A stretch of 64,000 nt of DNA from Mycobacterium kubicae (lineage in GTDB: Bacteria > Actinomycetota > Actinomycetes > Mycobacteriales > Mycobacteriaceae): assembly GCF_015689175.1 (NCBI RefSeq), contig NZ_CP065047.1, positions 4,278,001 to 4,342,000 of the forward strand. The letters are read 5' to 3'. The notes under the pieces were generated by a model that was given only the letters and a program-made list of their open reading frames with translations, made no database searches and was not told where the DNA came from. A program made the translations under genes and the position numbers. Positions 45,475 to 54,905 of the stretch are shown piece by piece. Within the stretch, counting starts at the first letter, position 1; each line of letters begins with the position of its first letter.

Positions 45475-46128
45475 TCAGCCTCCCTGGGTGCGCCTGGGCG
45501 GCACGGTCAACGTGAAAGGTTGCAGCCCAACGGATTCTGCTGGGGGGCCGGCCTCGGCCAGGCGTTGTGCGCGACGTGCCTCCTGATCGGTTGCGCTGGG
45601 CAGGGTTTGGCAGACCGCAGCGACGGTGTGCTGGTAGGGCGAATTGGTCTCGGCCAGGGCCGCCCGCAGCACGTCGATGGGAACCCGATGCTCGGCGAGC
45701 AACCGGCGGCCCGACTCGGGGTCGACGGTGGCGGCGAATTCGAGCACGACAGCCAGATGATCGGGCGCCTCGCCGCGCGGCGGCTCGACCCCCGCGTCGC
45801 GATAAGCGGTGGCAAACGTGAGCATCTCCCGGCCCCGGTTGCGCGTGTCGCCGGCCGTCCAGTACGTCAGGTACATGGTGGTGCGCCGGCGCAGGTCGAA
45901 CGTCTCGACGTACTGCGTCGCCGCGGCCATCGGGTGCAGCGCGCGCAGCGTCGCGGCCGTCTGATCGAGCAGCGCGGCCGAGGTGCCGTTCAGGTTCGCC
46001 AGCAGGGCGTCGACGGTATCCAATCGGTGCGTCAGACCCTCGTCGGGATAGGCGAGCAGTAAGGATGCGCACTGCCACACCAGCCGGTCGTGCATCGTGC
46101 GTTGCCTGGCACGGGAGAGCAACTTCAT
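45475..46128 (-). CDS. narJ: Nitrate reductase assembly chaperone NarJ
   Basis: 217-residue all-helical chaperone of the TorD/NarJ type that inserts the molybdenum cofactor into NarG. The family segment HPMAAATQYVETFDLRRRTT, then MYLTYWTAGDTRNRG is clear. Start overlaps the narH stop by four bases. Longer than M. tuberculosis NarJ (about 200), with a Pro/Arg-rich C-terminus. Confidence 0.92.
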   Translation of the reverse strand: MKLLSRARQRTMHDRLVWQCASLLLAYPDEGLTHRLDTVDALLANLNGTSAALLDQTAATLRALHPMAAATQYVETFDLRRRTTMYLTYWTAGDTRNRGREMLTFATAYRDAGVEPPRGEAPDHLAVVLEFAATVDPESGRRLLAEHRVPIDVLRAALAETNSPYQHTVAAVCQTLPSATDQEARRAQRLAEAGPPAESVGLQPFTLTVPPRRTQGG

Positions 46129-47729
46129 TGCTTCTGCTCTTCGGGGAACATCCCGGCGGCCACTTGGCGGCCGTCCCAGTTCAGCAGATTCACCCGGGAA
46201 CCGTTGCGCGGCTGCTCGGTTCGTTTGACCGCGTGAAACGTCTCCACCGCGACCGGCACCGGGGCGTCTTCGTACATGCCCGGACCGCCGTCACCGGACA
46301 GTGAGCAGCCCATCTCTTCCAGATCACGGGCCTGGGCCCCGAACGCGGTCGGAATGACATACCGCTCTTCGTATTTGGCGATGGCAAGTAGCCGGTACAT
46401 GTCGTAGATGTCCTGCTCGGTCATGCCGACGGCATGCGGGATGTGCGGCTGGGTCTCCCGACCCAGGTTCATATCGCGCATGTAAGAGCGCATGGCGGCC
46501 AGGCGCCGTAACACACCGGCGACCACCTCGGTGTCCCCCGCGGTGAACAATTCGGCCAGGTACTTCAACGGAATCCGCAGCGCCTCGAGGGCGCCGAACA
46601 GGTTGCCGACATCTTCCCCGTCGTGGCCGTCGCGACTGACCGCGTCGACCACCGGCGACAGCGGCGGGATGTACCAGACCATCGGCATGGTGCGGTACTC
46701 CGGATGCAGCGGGAGCGCCACCCGGTAGGTGTTGATCAGGGCATACACCGGTGAGCGCTGCGCGGCCTCGATCCAGTCATCGGAGATGCCTTCGGCGCGG
46801 GCCGCGGCGATCACCTCAGGATCGTTGGGATCCAACAGGATTCGACGCTGAGCCTCGTAGAGGTCGGTGTCGCGTTCCACCGACGCCGCCTCGAGCACCC
46901 GGTCGGCGTCGTAGAGCACCAGGCCCAGATAGCGCAACCGCCCGACGCAGGTCTCCGAGCAGATGGTCGGCAGCCCGATCTCCATGCGCGGATAACACAG
47001 GGTGCACTTCTCGGCCTTGCCGGTCTTGTGGTTGAAATACACCTTCTTGTAGGGGCATCCCGACACGCACATGCGCCACCCGCGGCACCGGTCCTGGTCG
47101 ACCAGCACGATGCCGTCCTCGCTGCGCTTGTACATCGCTCCGGACGGGCACGACGCCACGCACGACGGGTTGAGGCAGTGCTCGCAGATCCGCGGCAGGT
47201 AGAACATGAACGTCTCTTCGAGTCGCAGGACGACCTCGTCACTCACTTTTTTCAGGATCGGGTCCTCGGCCAGGATCTCCGGTGATCCGGCGAGGTTGTC
47301 GTCCCAGTTCGGTCCCCAGGACACCTTCATCGGCTTGCCGCTGATCAGGCTTCGCGGTGCGGCCGTCGGGAAGGTGTCACCGGCCGGTGCGGTCGTTAAG
47401 TTCTCGTAGTCGTAGGTCCACGGCTCGTAGTACTGGTCGATCGTGGGTAGCTTCGGGTTGGCGAAGATGCGCAGCAACTTGGCGAACCGGCCGCCGTCGC
47501 GCAACCGCAGTCTGCCTTTGGCGTCGCGGATCCACCCGCCGCGCCATCGGTCCTGGTCCTCGTACGTGCGCGGATATCCTTGCCCGGGACGGGTTTCGAC
47601 GTTGTTGAACCAGACGTATTCGGTGCCCGCGCGGTTGGTCCACGCCTGCTTGCAGGTGACCGAGCAGGTGTGGCAGCCGATGCATTTGTCGAGGTTCATC
47701 ACCATCGCCAACTGAGCCATTACCTTCAT
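46125..47729 (-). CDS. narH: Nitrate reductase beta subunit NarH
   Basis: 534-residue iron-sulfur subunit linking NarI and NarG. Clusters: CIGCHTCSVTCKQAW near residue 16, CEHCLNPSCVASCPSG near 184, CRGWRMCVSGCPYK with Trp in place of one Cys, as expected for the 3Fe-4S cluster, and CTLCYPRMEIGLPTICSETC. Ends with a less conserved 150-residue part. Overlaps narJ by four bases and starts three bases after the narG stop. Confidence 0.95.
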   Translation of the reverse strand: MKVMAQLAMVMNLDKCIGCHTCSVTCKQAWTNRAGTEYVWFNNVETRPGQGYPRTYEDQDRWRGGWIRDAKGRLRLRDGGRFAKLLRIFANPKLPTIDQYYEPWTYDYENLTTAPAGDTFPTAAPRSLISGKPMKVSWGPNWDDNLAGSPEILAEDPILKKVSDEVVLRLEETFMFYLPRICEHCLNPSCVASCPSGAMYKRSEDGIVLVDQDRCRGWRMCVSGCPYKKVYFNHKTGKAEKCTLCYPRMEIGLPTICSETCVGRLRYLGLVLYDADRVLEAASVERDTDLYEAQRRILLDPNDPEVIAAARAEGISDDWIEAAQRSPVYALINTYRVALPLHPEYRTMPMVWYIPPLSPVVDAVSRDGHDGEDVGNLFGALEALRIPLKYLAELFTAGDTEVVAGVLRRLAAMRSYMRDMNLGRETQPHIPHAVGMTEQDIYDMYRLLAIAKYEERYVIPTAFGAQARDLEEMGCSLSGDGGPGMYEDAPVPVAVETFHAVKRTEQPRNGSRVNLLNWDGRQVAAGMFPEEQKQ

Positions 47730-47732
47730 CGG

Positions 47733-50700
47733 TCAGTACCGCACTTCCTGGCTGCGGCGACGCACCACGGTCACCTCGTCGCGCTGGTTGCCGGTGGGGC
47801 CCAGGTAGTTGAACGCGAATGCGTGCTGCGCGTAGCCACCGGCCAAGTGACTGGGCTTGATGCGCACCCGGGTCAGCGCGTTGTGGTTGCCGCCGCGCTT
47901 GCCGTTGGTCTCCGTGCGCGGCGTGTCCACCGTGCGCTCCTGCACGTGGTAGACGAACACCACACCGTCGGGCATCCGGTGCGAGACGATCGCCCGGCAG
48001 ACGTAGATGCCGTTGGTGTTGACCGCTTCCACCCAATCGTTGTCGCGCACACCGATTTTCGCCGCATCTCCCGGGCTCATCCACATGGTCGGACCGCCGC
48101 GGGACAGCGACAACATGTACAGGTTGTCCTGATACGTGGAGTGGAAGGACCACTTGGAGTGCGGCGTCAAATACCGCACGGTAAGCCCTATTCCGTCTTC
48201 CGATCGGGACCCGAGTTCTGGCTGCCCGAACAGCCGCGTCATGTCCAGTGGCGGGCGGAACACCGGCAGGTGCTCGCCCAACTCCTCCACCCAGTCGTGG
48301 GCCAGGTAGAAGTGCATGCGCCCGGTCAGCGTGTGAAACGGCTTGAGGTTCTCGATGTTGATGGTGAACGGCGCGTAGCGGCGGCCGCCGGTTTCGCTGC
48401 CCGACCATTCCGGGCTGGTGATCACCGGTACGGGCCGCGCCTGGGTGTCGGCGTAGTCGATGCGGCGATCTTCACTGCCCTCGGCCAGGTGCGCCAACCG
48501 CTGACCGGTGCGTTTTTCCAGCTCGCGGAAGCCCTCGACGGCGAGGCGGCCGTTGGTGGTGCCGGACAACAGCAGCAAGACGTCAGCCATCCGCTGGGCG
48601 GTGGTGACGGCCGGACGTCCCGCTGCCACACCGGAACTCATCACCCCGAACTTCGCAGACAGCTCCTCGACCTCGCGGAACGGATGCACCGTGATGCCTT
48701 TGGTGGTGATCCCGAACCGGTCGACCAGCGGTCCCAGGCTCCGCCACTTGTCGTAGACCGCGCCGTAATCGCGCTCCACGACGGTCAACGTGCCCATCGT
48801 GCGCCCCGGTACCGGCGTAGCACCGGTGCTCAACCAGTCCTGCTCGGTCCCGTCGGGATAGGCCATCGCATCGGCGGTGTCGTGCTGCAGGGCGGTGAGC
48901 ACGACGTCGCTGCGAGTACCCAAGTGGCGCTTGGCCATTGCGCTGAAGGCACGGGCAATGGCACCGAACGCGTCGAAATCCGACCGGGTTTCCCAAGGCG
49001 GGTCGGTGGCGGCGCTGAACGCGTGGACGTACGGGTGCATGTCGGTGCTGGAGATGTCGGCCTTCTCATACCAGGTCGCCGCCGGCAGCACGACATCGGA
49101 CACCAATGTCGTCGAGGTCATCCGGAAGTCGATCGACATCATCAAATCGAGCTTGCCTTCGGGGATGTCGCCGCCGTGCGCCGGCTGCGCCTGGATGTTG
49201 GCATCGGTGCCCAGCAGGTGGCGCAGGAAGTACTCACCGCCCTTGCCCGACGAGCCGATCAGGTTGGCACGCCATACCGTGAGCACCCGGGGCCAGTTGA
49301 CGGGGTTGTCGGGATCGGTGACCGAAAGCTTGAGTTTGCGCGCGCCGAGTTGCTCGGCGACATACTCCGCGACATCGCGGCCCGCGGCCCGCGCCTCGTC
49401 GGCCACGTCCAGGCTGGACCGGTCGAACTGCGGATAGAACGGGCTCCAGCCCATGGCGGTGGCAGAGGCCAGCACGTCCATCGTGTGCTTGCCCGCGAAC
49501 CTGCCGCGGCCGATCGGGCTGGCCAGTTTATCCGCGCCGTACCCGTCGTAGCGCCACTGGTCGGTGTGGGCGTACCAGTAGGAGGCGCCGGGCACCTGCC
49601 GGGGCGGGCGCACCCAGTCGGTGGCCATCGCCATCGTCTGAAACCCGGTGAGCGGACGAACTTTTTCCTGGCCGACGTAGTGTGCCCAGCCACCGCCGTT
49701 GCGTCCCATCGACCCGGTCAACATCAGCAGCGCCAGCACGGCGCGGTAGATGGCATCGCCGTGAAACCACTGACAGATTCCACTGCCCATGATGATCATC
49801 GACCGGCCGCCGGATTCTTCTGCGCTACGGGCGAATTCCCTGGCGACCCGGATCGTCTGGCCCGCCGACACGCCAGTGATCGGCTCTTGCCACGCCGGGG
49901 TGTTCTGCTGGGTCGGATCGTCGTAACCGGTGGGCCAATCACCGGGTAACCCCGGCCGAGCCACCGCGTATTGGGCCAGCAACAAGTCGAACACGGTGCA
50001 CACCAGGTGCTCGCCGACCCGACGCACCGGGACGCCGCGCAGCACGGTGGCGCCCTCGCCGTTGAGCGTGTCGAAGCTGGGTAGTGCGACCAGTGCGGTG
50101 CTCCGGTCGCCGTTCGTGGCGTGCGCGGACATCATGCTCAGGGCCGGCACCAGGTTGCCCAGATCAAGGTTCCACTTCCCCAGGCCGTCCTCGCCGTAGC
50201 GGAAGCCCAGCGAACCGTGCGGCACCACAACGGCATTCGTCGCTTCGTCCCAGATGGCAGGCTTGACAGCCGCGTTCTCGACCGCTTCGCCGATGTCGGC
50301 CGCGGTGAGGTTCTTCCCCGGCACCAGCAAGTCACCGCGCTGCTCGAGCTTGATCAGAAACGGCAGGTCGGTGTAGCGGCGCGCGAAGTCGACAAAGAAC
50401 GGAACTTGTTTGCGCACATAGCATTCGGTGAGGATGACGTGGCCCATCGCCATGGCCAGCGCCCCGTCGGTCCCGGCGGCACACGGCATCCACTCGTCGG
50501 CGAACTTGGTGTTGTCGGCGTAGTCGGGGCTGACGGTCACCACTTTGGTGCCGCGGTAGCGAGCCTCGGCCATCCAATGCGCGTCGGGGGTGCGGGTGAT
50601 CGGGACGTTGGAGCCCCACATCATCAGATACGCTGCGTCCCACCAGTCTCCGGATTCCGGGACATCGGTTTGGTCGCCGAACACCTGCGGCGAGGCCACC

Positions 50701-51404
50701 GGAAGGTCGGCGTACCAGTCGTAGAACGACGTCATGGCACCGCCGATGAGCTCGAAGAACCGCGACCCGGCGGCATAGGACACCATCGACATCGCCGGGA
50801 TCGGGGAGAATCCGGCGACGCGGTCGGGGCCGTAGGTCTTGATGGTGTGCACGTGTGCGGCCGCGATGAGTTCGGTGGCCTCGGCCCAACTCACCCGGAC
50901 CAGCCCGCCCTTGCCGCGGGCCTGCTGGTAGCGGCGCCGCCGCTGCGGGTCGGCCTGAATGTCCGCCCACGCCAACACCGGATCACCCAGGCGCTCCTTG
51001 GCCTCGCGGTACATCTCCACCAGGACACCGCGCGCATACGGGTAGCGCACGCGGGTGGGCGAATAGCTGTACCAGGAGAACGACGCGCCGCGGGGACAGC
51101 CGCGCGGCTCGTATTCGGGCCGGTCCGGGCCGACACTCGGGTAATCGGTCTGCTGCGTTTCCCAGGTGATGATGCCGTCTTTGACGTAGATCTTCCACGA
51201 GCACGATCCGGTGCAGTTGACGCCGTGCGTGGACCGGACCACCTTGTCGTGGCTCCACCGGTCGCGGTAGAAGACGTCGCCTTCGCGCCCGCCGCGCCGG
51301 GTCACCGTGCGCAGGTCGGCCGACATCTCCCCGGGAGTGAAGAAGCGACCGCTGCGCTCCAGCAGTTCCTCGAGGTGTCCGCCGACATGTGGGGTGAGAG
51401 TCAA
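47733..51404 (-). CDS. narG: Respiratory nitrate reductase alpha subunit NarG
   Basis: 1223-residue molybdopterin guanine dinucleotide enzyme reducing nitrate to nitrite on the cytoplasmic side. The FS0 cluster ligands are His60, Cys64, Cys68 (STHGVNCTGSC) and Cys103 (RGCPRG), ten residues on from the E. coli positions; the Mo-ligand Asp lies in SFYDWYADLP; GSNVPITRTPDAHW follows. The start is TTG 51404 with AGGAGG nine bases upstream. First gene of narGHJI; in M. tuberculosis this enzyme supports nitrate respiration in hypoxia. Confidence 0.96.
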   Translation of the reverse strand: MTLTPHVGGHLEELLERSGRFFTPGEMSADLRTVTRRGGREGDVFYRDRWSHDKVVRSTHGVNCTGSCSWKIYVKDGIITWETQQTDYPSVGPDRPEYEPRGCPRGASFSWYSYSPTRVRYPYARGVLVEMYREAKERLGDPVLAWADIQADPQRRRRYQQARGKGGLVRVSWAEATELIAAAHVHTIKTYGPDRVAGFSPIPAMSMVSYAAGSRFFELIGGAMTSFYDWYADLPVASPQVFGDQTDVPESGDWWDAAYLMMWGSNVPITRTPDAHWMAEARYRGTKVVTVSPDYADNTKFADEWMPCAAGTDGALAMAMGHVILTECYVRKQVPFFVDFARRYTDLPFLIKLEQRGDLLVPGKNLTAADIGEAVENAAVKPAIWDEATNAVVVPHGSLGFRYGEDGLGKWNLDLGNLVPALSMMSAHATNGDRSTALVALPSFDTLNGEGATVLRGVPVRRVGEHLVCTVFDLLLAQYAVARPGLPGDWPTGYDDPTQQNTPAWQEPITGVSAGQTIRVAREFARSAEESGGRSMIIMGSGICQWFHGDAIYRAVLALLMLTGSMGRNGGGWAHYVGQEKVRPLTGFQTMAMATDWVRPPRQVPGASYWYAHTDQWRYDGYGADKLASPIGRGRFAGKHTMDVLASATAMGWSPFYPQFDRSSLDVADEARAAGRDVAEYVAEQLGARKLKLSVTDPDNPVNWPRVLTVWRANLIGSSGKGGEYFLRHLLGTDANIQAQPAHGGDIPEGKLDLMMSIDFRMTSTTLVSDVVLPAATWYEKADISSTDMHPYVHAFSAATDPPWETRSDFDAFGAIARAFSAMAKRHLGTRSDVVLTALQHDTADAMAYPDGTEQDWLSTGATPVPGRTMGTLTVVERDYGAVYDKWRSLGPLVDRFGITTKGITVHPFREVEELSAKFGVMSSGVAAGRPAVTTAQRMADVLLLLSGTTNGRLAVEGFRELEKRTGQRLAHLAEGSEDRRIDYADTQARPVPVITSPEWSGSETGGRRYAPFTINIENLKPFHTLTGRMHFYLAHDWVEELGEHLPVFRPPLDMTRLFGQPELGSRSEDGIGLTVRYLTPHSKWSFHSTYQDNLYMLSLSRGGPTMWMSPGDAAKIGVRDNDWVEAVNTNGIYVCRAIVSHRMPDGVVFVYHVQERTVDTPRTETNGKRGGNHNALTRVRIKPSHLAGGYAQHAFAFNYLGPTGNQRDEVTVVRRRSQEVRY

Positions 51405-51490
51405 GATGTGGTCCTCCTACGTGTTAACGGCATGCCTCGAGATCGGGTTCAGGCACCCCGCGCGTAGGTCTCGACAAATTAATTGCCATA

Positions 51491-51505
51491 CGTCAACAGT
51501 TGACG
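51491..51505. promoter_or_regulatory. Palindrome CGTCAACAGTTGACG upstream of narG
   Basis: A perfect 7+7 inverted repeat with a single centre base, about 90 bases before the narG start in the narG-mutT2 gap. Its arms contain TTGAC, so it may also overlap a -35 box. It could bind a regulator of nitrate reductase; no known box was identified. Confidence 0.4.
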
Positions 51506-51570
51506 CCTGCTACCTTCAGTGGCCCTGGAGGTTTTCTGCAAATGGGCTGTGGTTTCGGCCCGGCGATCGC

Positions 51571-51963
51571 TTAGAGCGCTCGGGCCAGGTCGGGTAGCCA
51601 GCCGCGGTCCGCCGGCACCCAGTCGACGTCATGCAGTTGGGCGGCGGTGACCCAGCGCAGCGCCTGGTGGTCGCGTGGGCGGGGCTCACCGCGCAGCAGC
51701 CGAACGTGGTAGGCGCGCAACGTCATGGAGTCGTTCAGTACGACGTCCTCGCCCAGGCGCTCGCCCACTGCCACGTCGGTGGCGTGGAGGTCCAATTCCT
51801 CGGCCAACTCACGGGCCAGCGCGGCCGGTTCGGTCTCCCCCGGGGTGACCTTGCCGCCGGGCAGTTCCCAACGGCCGGCCAGCTCCGGGGGCGCGAGCCG
51901 CTGCGCCACCAAGACCTTGGCACCGGCGATGATGGCCCCGGCTACGACGATCTGGGTGGCCAT
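51571..51963 (-). CDS. mutT2: MutT-like Nudix hydrolase MutT2
   Basis: 130-residue Nudix pyrophosphohydrolase. The Nudix box is complete (GGKVTPGETEPAALARELAE, then EL). MutT2 (Rv1160) cleans nucleotide pools, acting on 5-methyl-dCTP and dCTP and possibly 8-oxo-dGTP. It lies on the same strand as the nar operon, upstream of it. Confidence 0.93.
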   Translation of the reverse strand: MATQIVVAGAIIAGAKVLVAQRLAPPELAGRWELPGGKVTPGETEPAALARELAEELDLHATDVAVGERLGEDVVLNDSMTLRAYHVRLLRGEPRPRDHQALRWVTAAQLHDVDWVPADRGWLPDLARAL

Positions 51964-51985
51964 GGCCCGTGACGCTACAAGACCC

Positions 51986-52315
51986 CTAGAAGTCGGCTTC
52001 GGGCGAACGGCCGGTACTGGGCTGACCGGAGGCGAACGAGCAGGGGCACCACTGGCCCACCCCGCCGTGACCCGAGCAGGTCCCGCTGCGGTGCTGGCTG
52101 TGCGAATGGGAGCCGTCCTGGCAGACGGCCGAAACGTCGGTGTCAGAGTTGTTCGGCCGTGGGACGCAGGTGCCGCTGGAGTTTTCGTAGCTGCCCGACG
52201 GGCACGCCGAGGTGGTAGCTATGCTCCCGGGCCCGGGTGCTGCGACAGCAGCAGCGGGTGCGCCCACGGCGAGGCCGCCGGCGGCCACCACAGCGATGAT
52301 CCAAGACCGAAACAT
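51986..52315 (-). CDS. Secreted DUF3761 protein
   Basis: 109-residue exported protein. A signal peptide (MFRSWIIAVVAAGGLAVGAP, cleavage near AVA-AP) is followed by a Cys-rich domain with CVPRPNNSDTDVSAVCQDGS and SQHRSGTCSGHGGVGQWCPC, the DUF3761 signature. Six cysteines suggest three disulfides or a metal site. Start at ATG 52315; the open frame upstream is a non-coding extension into the opposite-strand gene. Sits between mutT2 and the pterin dehydratase gene. Function unknown. Confidence 0.83.
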   Translation of the reverse strand: MFRSWIIAVVAAGGLAVGAPAAAVAAPGPGSIATTSACPSGSYENSSGTCVPRPNNSDTDVSAVCQDGSHSHSQHRSGTCSGHGGVGQWCPCSFASGQPSTGRSPEADF

Positions 52316-52448
52316 CAAGTCCCCCAGCACTTCATTCGTATTGTCCAGCTGATCAGCCGGACCCCCAGTCGGGAAGGCTAACCGACCAGACCTGCTGCCC
52401 GGGTCAGTTTGCGAATATTCGCCGGCCGGTGGCGGTACGGTTGCAACC

Positions 52449-52733
52449 ATGGCTGTGTTAACGGACGAGCAAGTAGACGCCGCACTGCCCGACCTCGATG
52501 GCTGGGAGCGTGCCGACGGCGCCCTGCGCCGATCGGTCAAGTTTCCGACGTTTTTGGCCGGCATCGACGCCGTGCGCCGCATCGGTGAGCATGCGGAAGC
52601 CAAAGATCACCATCCCGATATCGATATCCGCTGGCGCACAGTCATTTTCGCGCTGGTGACGCATTCCGAGGGCGGCATCACGCAAAAAGACGTCGACATG
52701 GCACGCGATATCGACGGGATCGTCGGCGGCTAG
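52449..52733 (+). CDS. Pterin-4a-carbinolamine dehydratase
   Basis: 94-residue PCD/DCoH family enzyme that dehydrates 4a-hydroxytetrahydropterin. The signature [16 protein letters not shown] is complete. Ortholog of Rv1159A. The stop codon (TAG) shares the palindrome CTAG with the stop of pimE on the other strand, so the two genes overlap by four bases at their ends. Confidence 0.93.
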   Translation: MAVLTDEQVDAALPDLDGWERADGALRRSVKFPTFLAGIDAVRRIGEHAEAKDHHPDIDIRWRTVIFALVTHSEGGITQKDVDMARDIDGIVGG

Positions 52734-53950
52734 CGCGCCACCCGCCGCGTCGTGGCGATCCAACCCAGCGTCGCCAGCGTCGCCACCACATAGACCAGAC
52801 CGGCCCAGGCCAGGTACCACGGCCGGCTGATCTGCCAGATCGTCGGCTGGGCGAAACTGAGCAACCAGGGCACGCCGATGAGGGTCAGCGCCAGCCAGCC
52901 CCAGCCCAGGACGCGCGCGCCGAGTTGTTCGCGCAGCGGCCCGTGCAGCAACCAGATCATCAGCGGTATCAACCAGACCCAGTGGTGCGTCCACGAAATG
53001 GGCGACAGCAACAGGCCGAAGAGTTCCACCACCAGCAGCCGACCCAGCACGTCAGTTCCGTCCAGCGCCCGCCAGGCCGCCACGGCCAATACCGCCGTCA
53101 CCGCGATTGCCGCCACCACCAGCGGGCCCAAGCCCGCGTCGTGACCCAGGATCCGCGAAATCGCGCCTCGCCAAGACTGATTGAACGACGTGGCGATCGG
53201 CCCGACGCGGTGCGCATCGCCGAGCAGGTCGGTGAAGTAGTGGCGGGCCTGGTCGCCGACGACCAGCCACGACACGCCGATGGTCGCTACGAAGACGGCG
53301 GCACTGAACGCGGCGGCCGCCCAGCGGCGCGCTCCGGCGAAATAGACCGCGGCGATCGCCGGCGTCAGTTTGATGCCGGCCGCCACGCCGACGAGAAAAC
53401 CCGAGACCCACCACCGCATCGTGTAGACCGCCCACAACACCGCCAGCATCAGCAGCACGTTGACCTGTCCGTAGTCGAACGTGCTGCGCATCGGCTCGAT
53501 CCAAATAGCGACGGCCGTCCAGACCATGGCGCTGCGCTGTCCGGACCCGGCGGGTACGCCCAGCAACCGCTGGCTGAAGCGCACGGATGCGTACAGCGCG
53601 GCCATCGTGACCAGCTGCCACAGGAAGGCCAGTAGGCCGAAGGGCAGTAGGTGCAGCGGGTAGAAGACGACGGCCGCAAACGGCGGATAGGTGAAGGGCA
53701 GCGGAAAGTCCGGCGTCTGGTCGGCGTAGACGTAGTCGTAGAGCGTGCCGGGATGGTCCAAAGCCGCCGCGCCTCCGACATAGACGTGCAGGTCGACGAA
53801 GTTGGCGCCGTGCGGCGTCAGGTATGTCCAGGCCAACCGCGCCGCGATGCTGGCCAGCAACAGTAGCGCTGCGGCCGTCCGCCAAGCCTGGGTCGGGCGT
53901 GCCGCCGGGGCGGCTGAAGTCGTGTCTATCTGCCCGACTTTAGCGAGCAC
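52730..53950 (-). CDS. pimE: Mannosyltransferase PimE
   Basis: 406-residue polytopic GT-C (GT87) enzyme that uses polyprenyl-phosphate mannose to convert phosphatidylinositol tetramannoside towards Ac1PIM5/6 on the outer face of the plasma membrane. The catalytic Asp is in the first periplasmic loop ([11 protein letters not shown], Asp53). About ten hydrophobic segments; [18 protein letters not shown] is characteristic. Start GTG 53950 follows a proline/alanine-rich leader; a later start is possible. LpqW, also in this window, is linked to PimE genetically. Confidence 0.94.
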   Translation of the reverse strand: MLAKVGQIDTTSAAPAARPTQAWRTAAALLLLASIAARLAWTYLTPHGANFVDLHVYVGGAAALDHPGTLYDYVYADQTPDFPLPFTYPPFAAVVFYPLHLLPFGLLAFLWQLVTMAALYASVRFSQRLLGVPAGSGQRSAMVWTAVAIWIEPMRSTFDYGQVNVLLMLAVLWAVYTMRWWVSGFLVGVAAGIKLTPAIAAVYFAGARRWAAAAFSAAVFVATIGVSWLVVGDQARHYFTDLLGDAHRVGPIATSFNQSWRGAISRILGHDAGLGPLVVAAIAVTAVLAVAAWRALDGTDVLGRLLVVELFGLLLSPISWTHHWVWLIPLMIWLLHGPLREQLGARVLGWGWLALTLIGVPWLLSFAQPTIWQISRPWYLAWAGLVYVVATLATLGWIATTRRVAR

Positions 53951-54048
53951 CGCGCGCGCCGAGCTTCGATCACGGTCCGGACACGAATCCCAGGTGGCCG
54001 GTCACCGCCGTCGCTCGTATCAATAACGATCACATAAATGCCACACGT

Positions 54049-54062
54049 GTCACTTGAGTCAC
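54049..54062. promoter_or_regulatory. Direct repeat GTCAC-N4-GTCAC, possible MtrA-type box
   Basis: GTCACTTGAGTCAC lies about 70 bases before the Ala/Pro-rich secreted protein gene, next to the palindrome ACACGTGT. MtrA of actinobacteria binds GTCAC-type direct repeats upstream of cell-wall genes. The exact spacing preference was not checked, so this is a suggestion. Confidence 0.3.
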
Positions 54063-54130
54063 TCCTGTACCGCGATAGCTTCGGCACTCAGGTCCTGTGG
54101 GGGGCCTGTCATCGACAACCAGGGAGAGTC

Positions 54131-54859
54131 ATGCCAACCATTTGGACTTACGTTCGAGCCGCCGCTGTATTGGTCGGTTCGTCCGCCGCACTACTCACCG
54201 GCGGTATCGCGCACGCCGACCCGGCGCCCGCGCCACCGGGAACCGACATTCCTCAGCAGTTGATCGCCTCGGCGGCCAACGCGCCGCAGATCCTGCAGAA
54301 CCTCGCCACCGCGCTGGGCGCCACGCCCCCGCTCAGCGGGGCGCAGCGGGCGCCGGACCCCGCCCCCGCCTCTCTCGGTGGGCTGTCCCTGCCCGGACTG
54401 ACCCCGGCCGCACCGGCCGCGACGGCTCCCGCTCCGGCGTCGGTGCCGTCCATTCCGGGCGTCAACACCCCGATCCCAGGCCTCACACCGGCGGCGGCCG
54501 CACCTGCCACCCCCGCCCCGGCCGTGAACCCCGCCATTCCTGGGGTCACCACACCCATCCCGGGGATCACCGCACCGGCGGCTCCCGCGGCTCCGGCCGC
54601 ACCGGCGGCTCCGGCGGCCTCGCTTCCGGGGTTGGCGTCGGCGATTCCGGGACTGGCCGCGCCCGCGGCTCCGGCCGCTCCGGCGGCTCCGGCGGCCTCG
54701 CTTCCGGGGTTGGCGTCGGCGATTCCTGGGCTGGCTCAGGCTGGTCTGCCGGGGCTTTCCGGCGCCATTCCGGGCGTGCCGGCCGCTGCCGCACCGGCCG
54801 CACCGGCCGCACCGGCTGCTCCGTCGCAACCGCAGACGCTGCTCGCCGCCATTCCCTGA
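54131..54859 (+). CDS. Ala/Pro-rich secreted protein, Rv1158c-like
   Basis: 242-residue low-complexity exported protein. A signal peptide (YVRAAAVLVGSSAALLTGGI, cleavage near AHA-DP) is followed by a segment LIASAANAPQILQNLATAL and then Pro/Ala runs holding a repeated IPGxxTPIPG or LPGLASAIPGL motif (the latter twice, in near-identical 70-base DNA repeats at about 54590-54735). Start ATG has AGGGAG upstream. Ortholog in place of Rv1158c; function unknown, possibly a cell-wall spacer protein. Confidence 0.85.
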   Translation: MPTIWTYVRAAAVLVGSSAALLTGGIAHADPAPAPPGTDIPQQLIASAANAPQILQNLATALGATPPLSGAQRAPDPAPASLGGLSLPGLTPAAPAATAPAPASVPSIPGVNTPIPGLTPAAAAPATPAPAVNPAIPGVTTPIPGITAPAAPAAPAAPAAPAASLPGLASAIPGLAAPAAPAAPAAPAASLPGLASAIPGLAQAGLPGLSGAIPGVPAAAAPAAPAAPAAPSQPQTLLAAIP

Positions 54860-54905
54860 GCTCGCTAACCAACGCTGACAACTACTGAAACCGGGAGAAT
54901 TCACC

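Noticed and set aside
43170..45515. Plus-strand 781-codon open frame
   Set aside because: Antisense to typA and narI; no family signature.
47580..49949. Plus-strand 789-codon open frame
   Set aside because: Mirror of narG/narH; composition is His/Arg/Gly-rich shadow with no domain.
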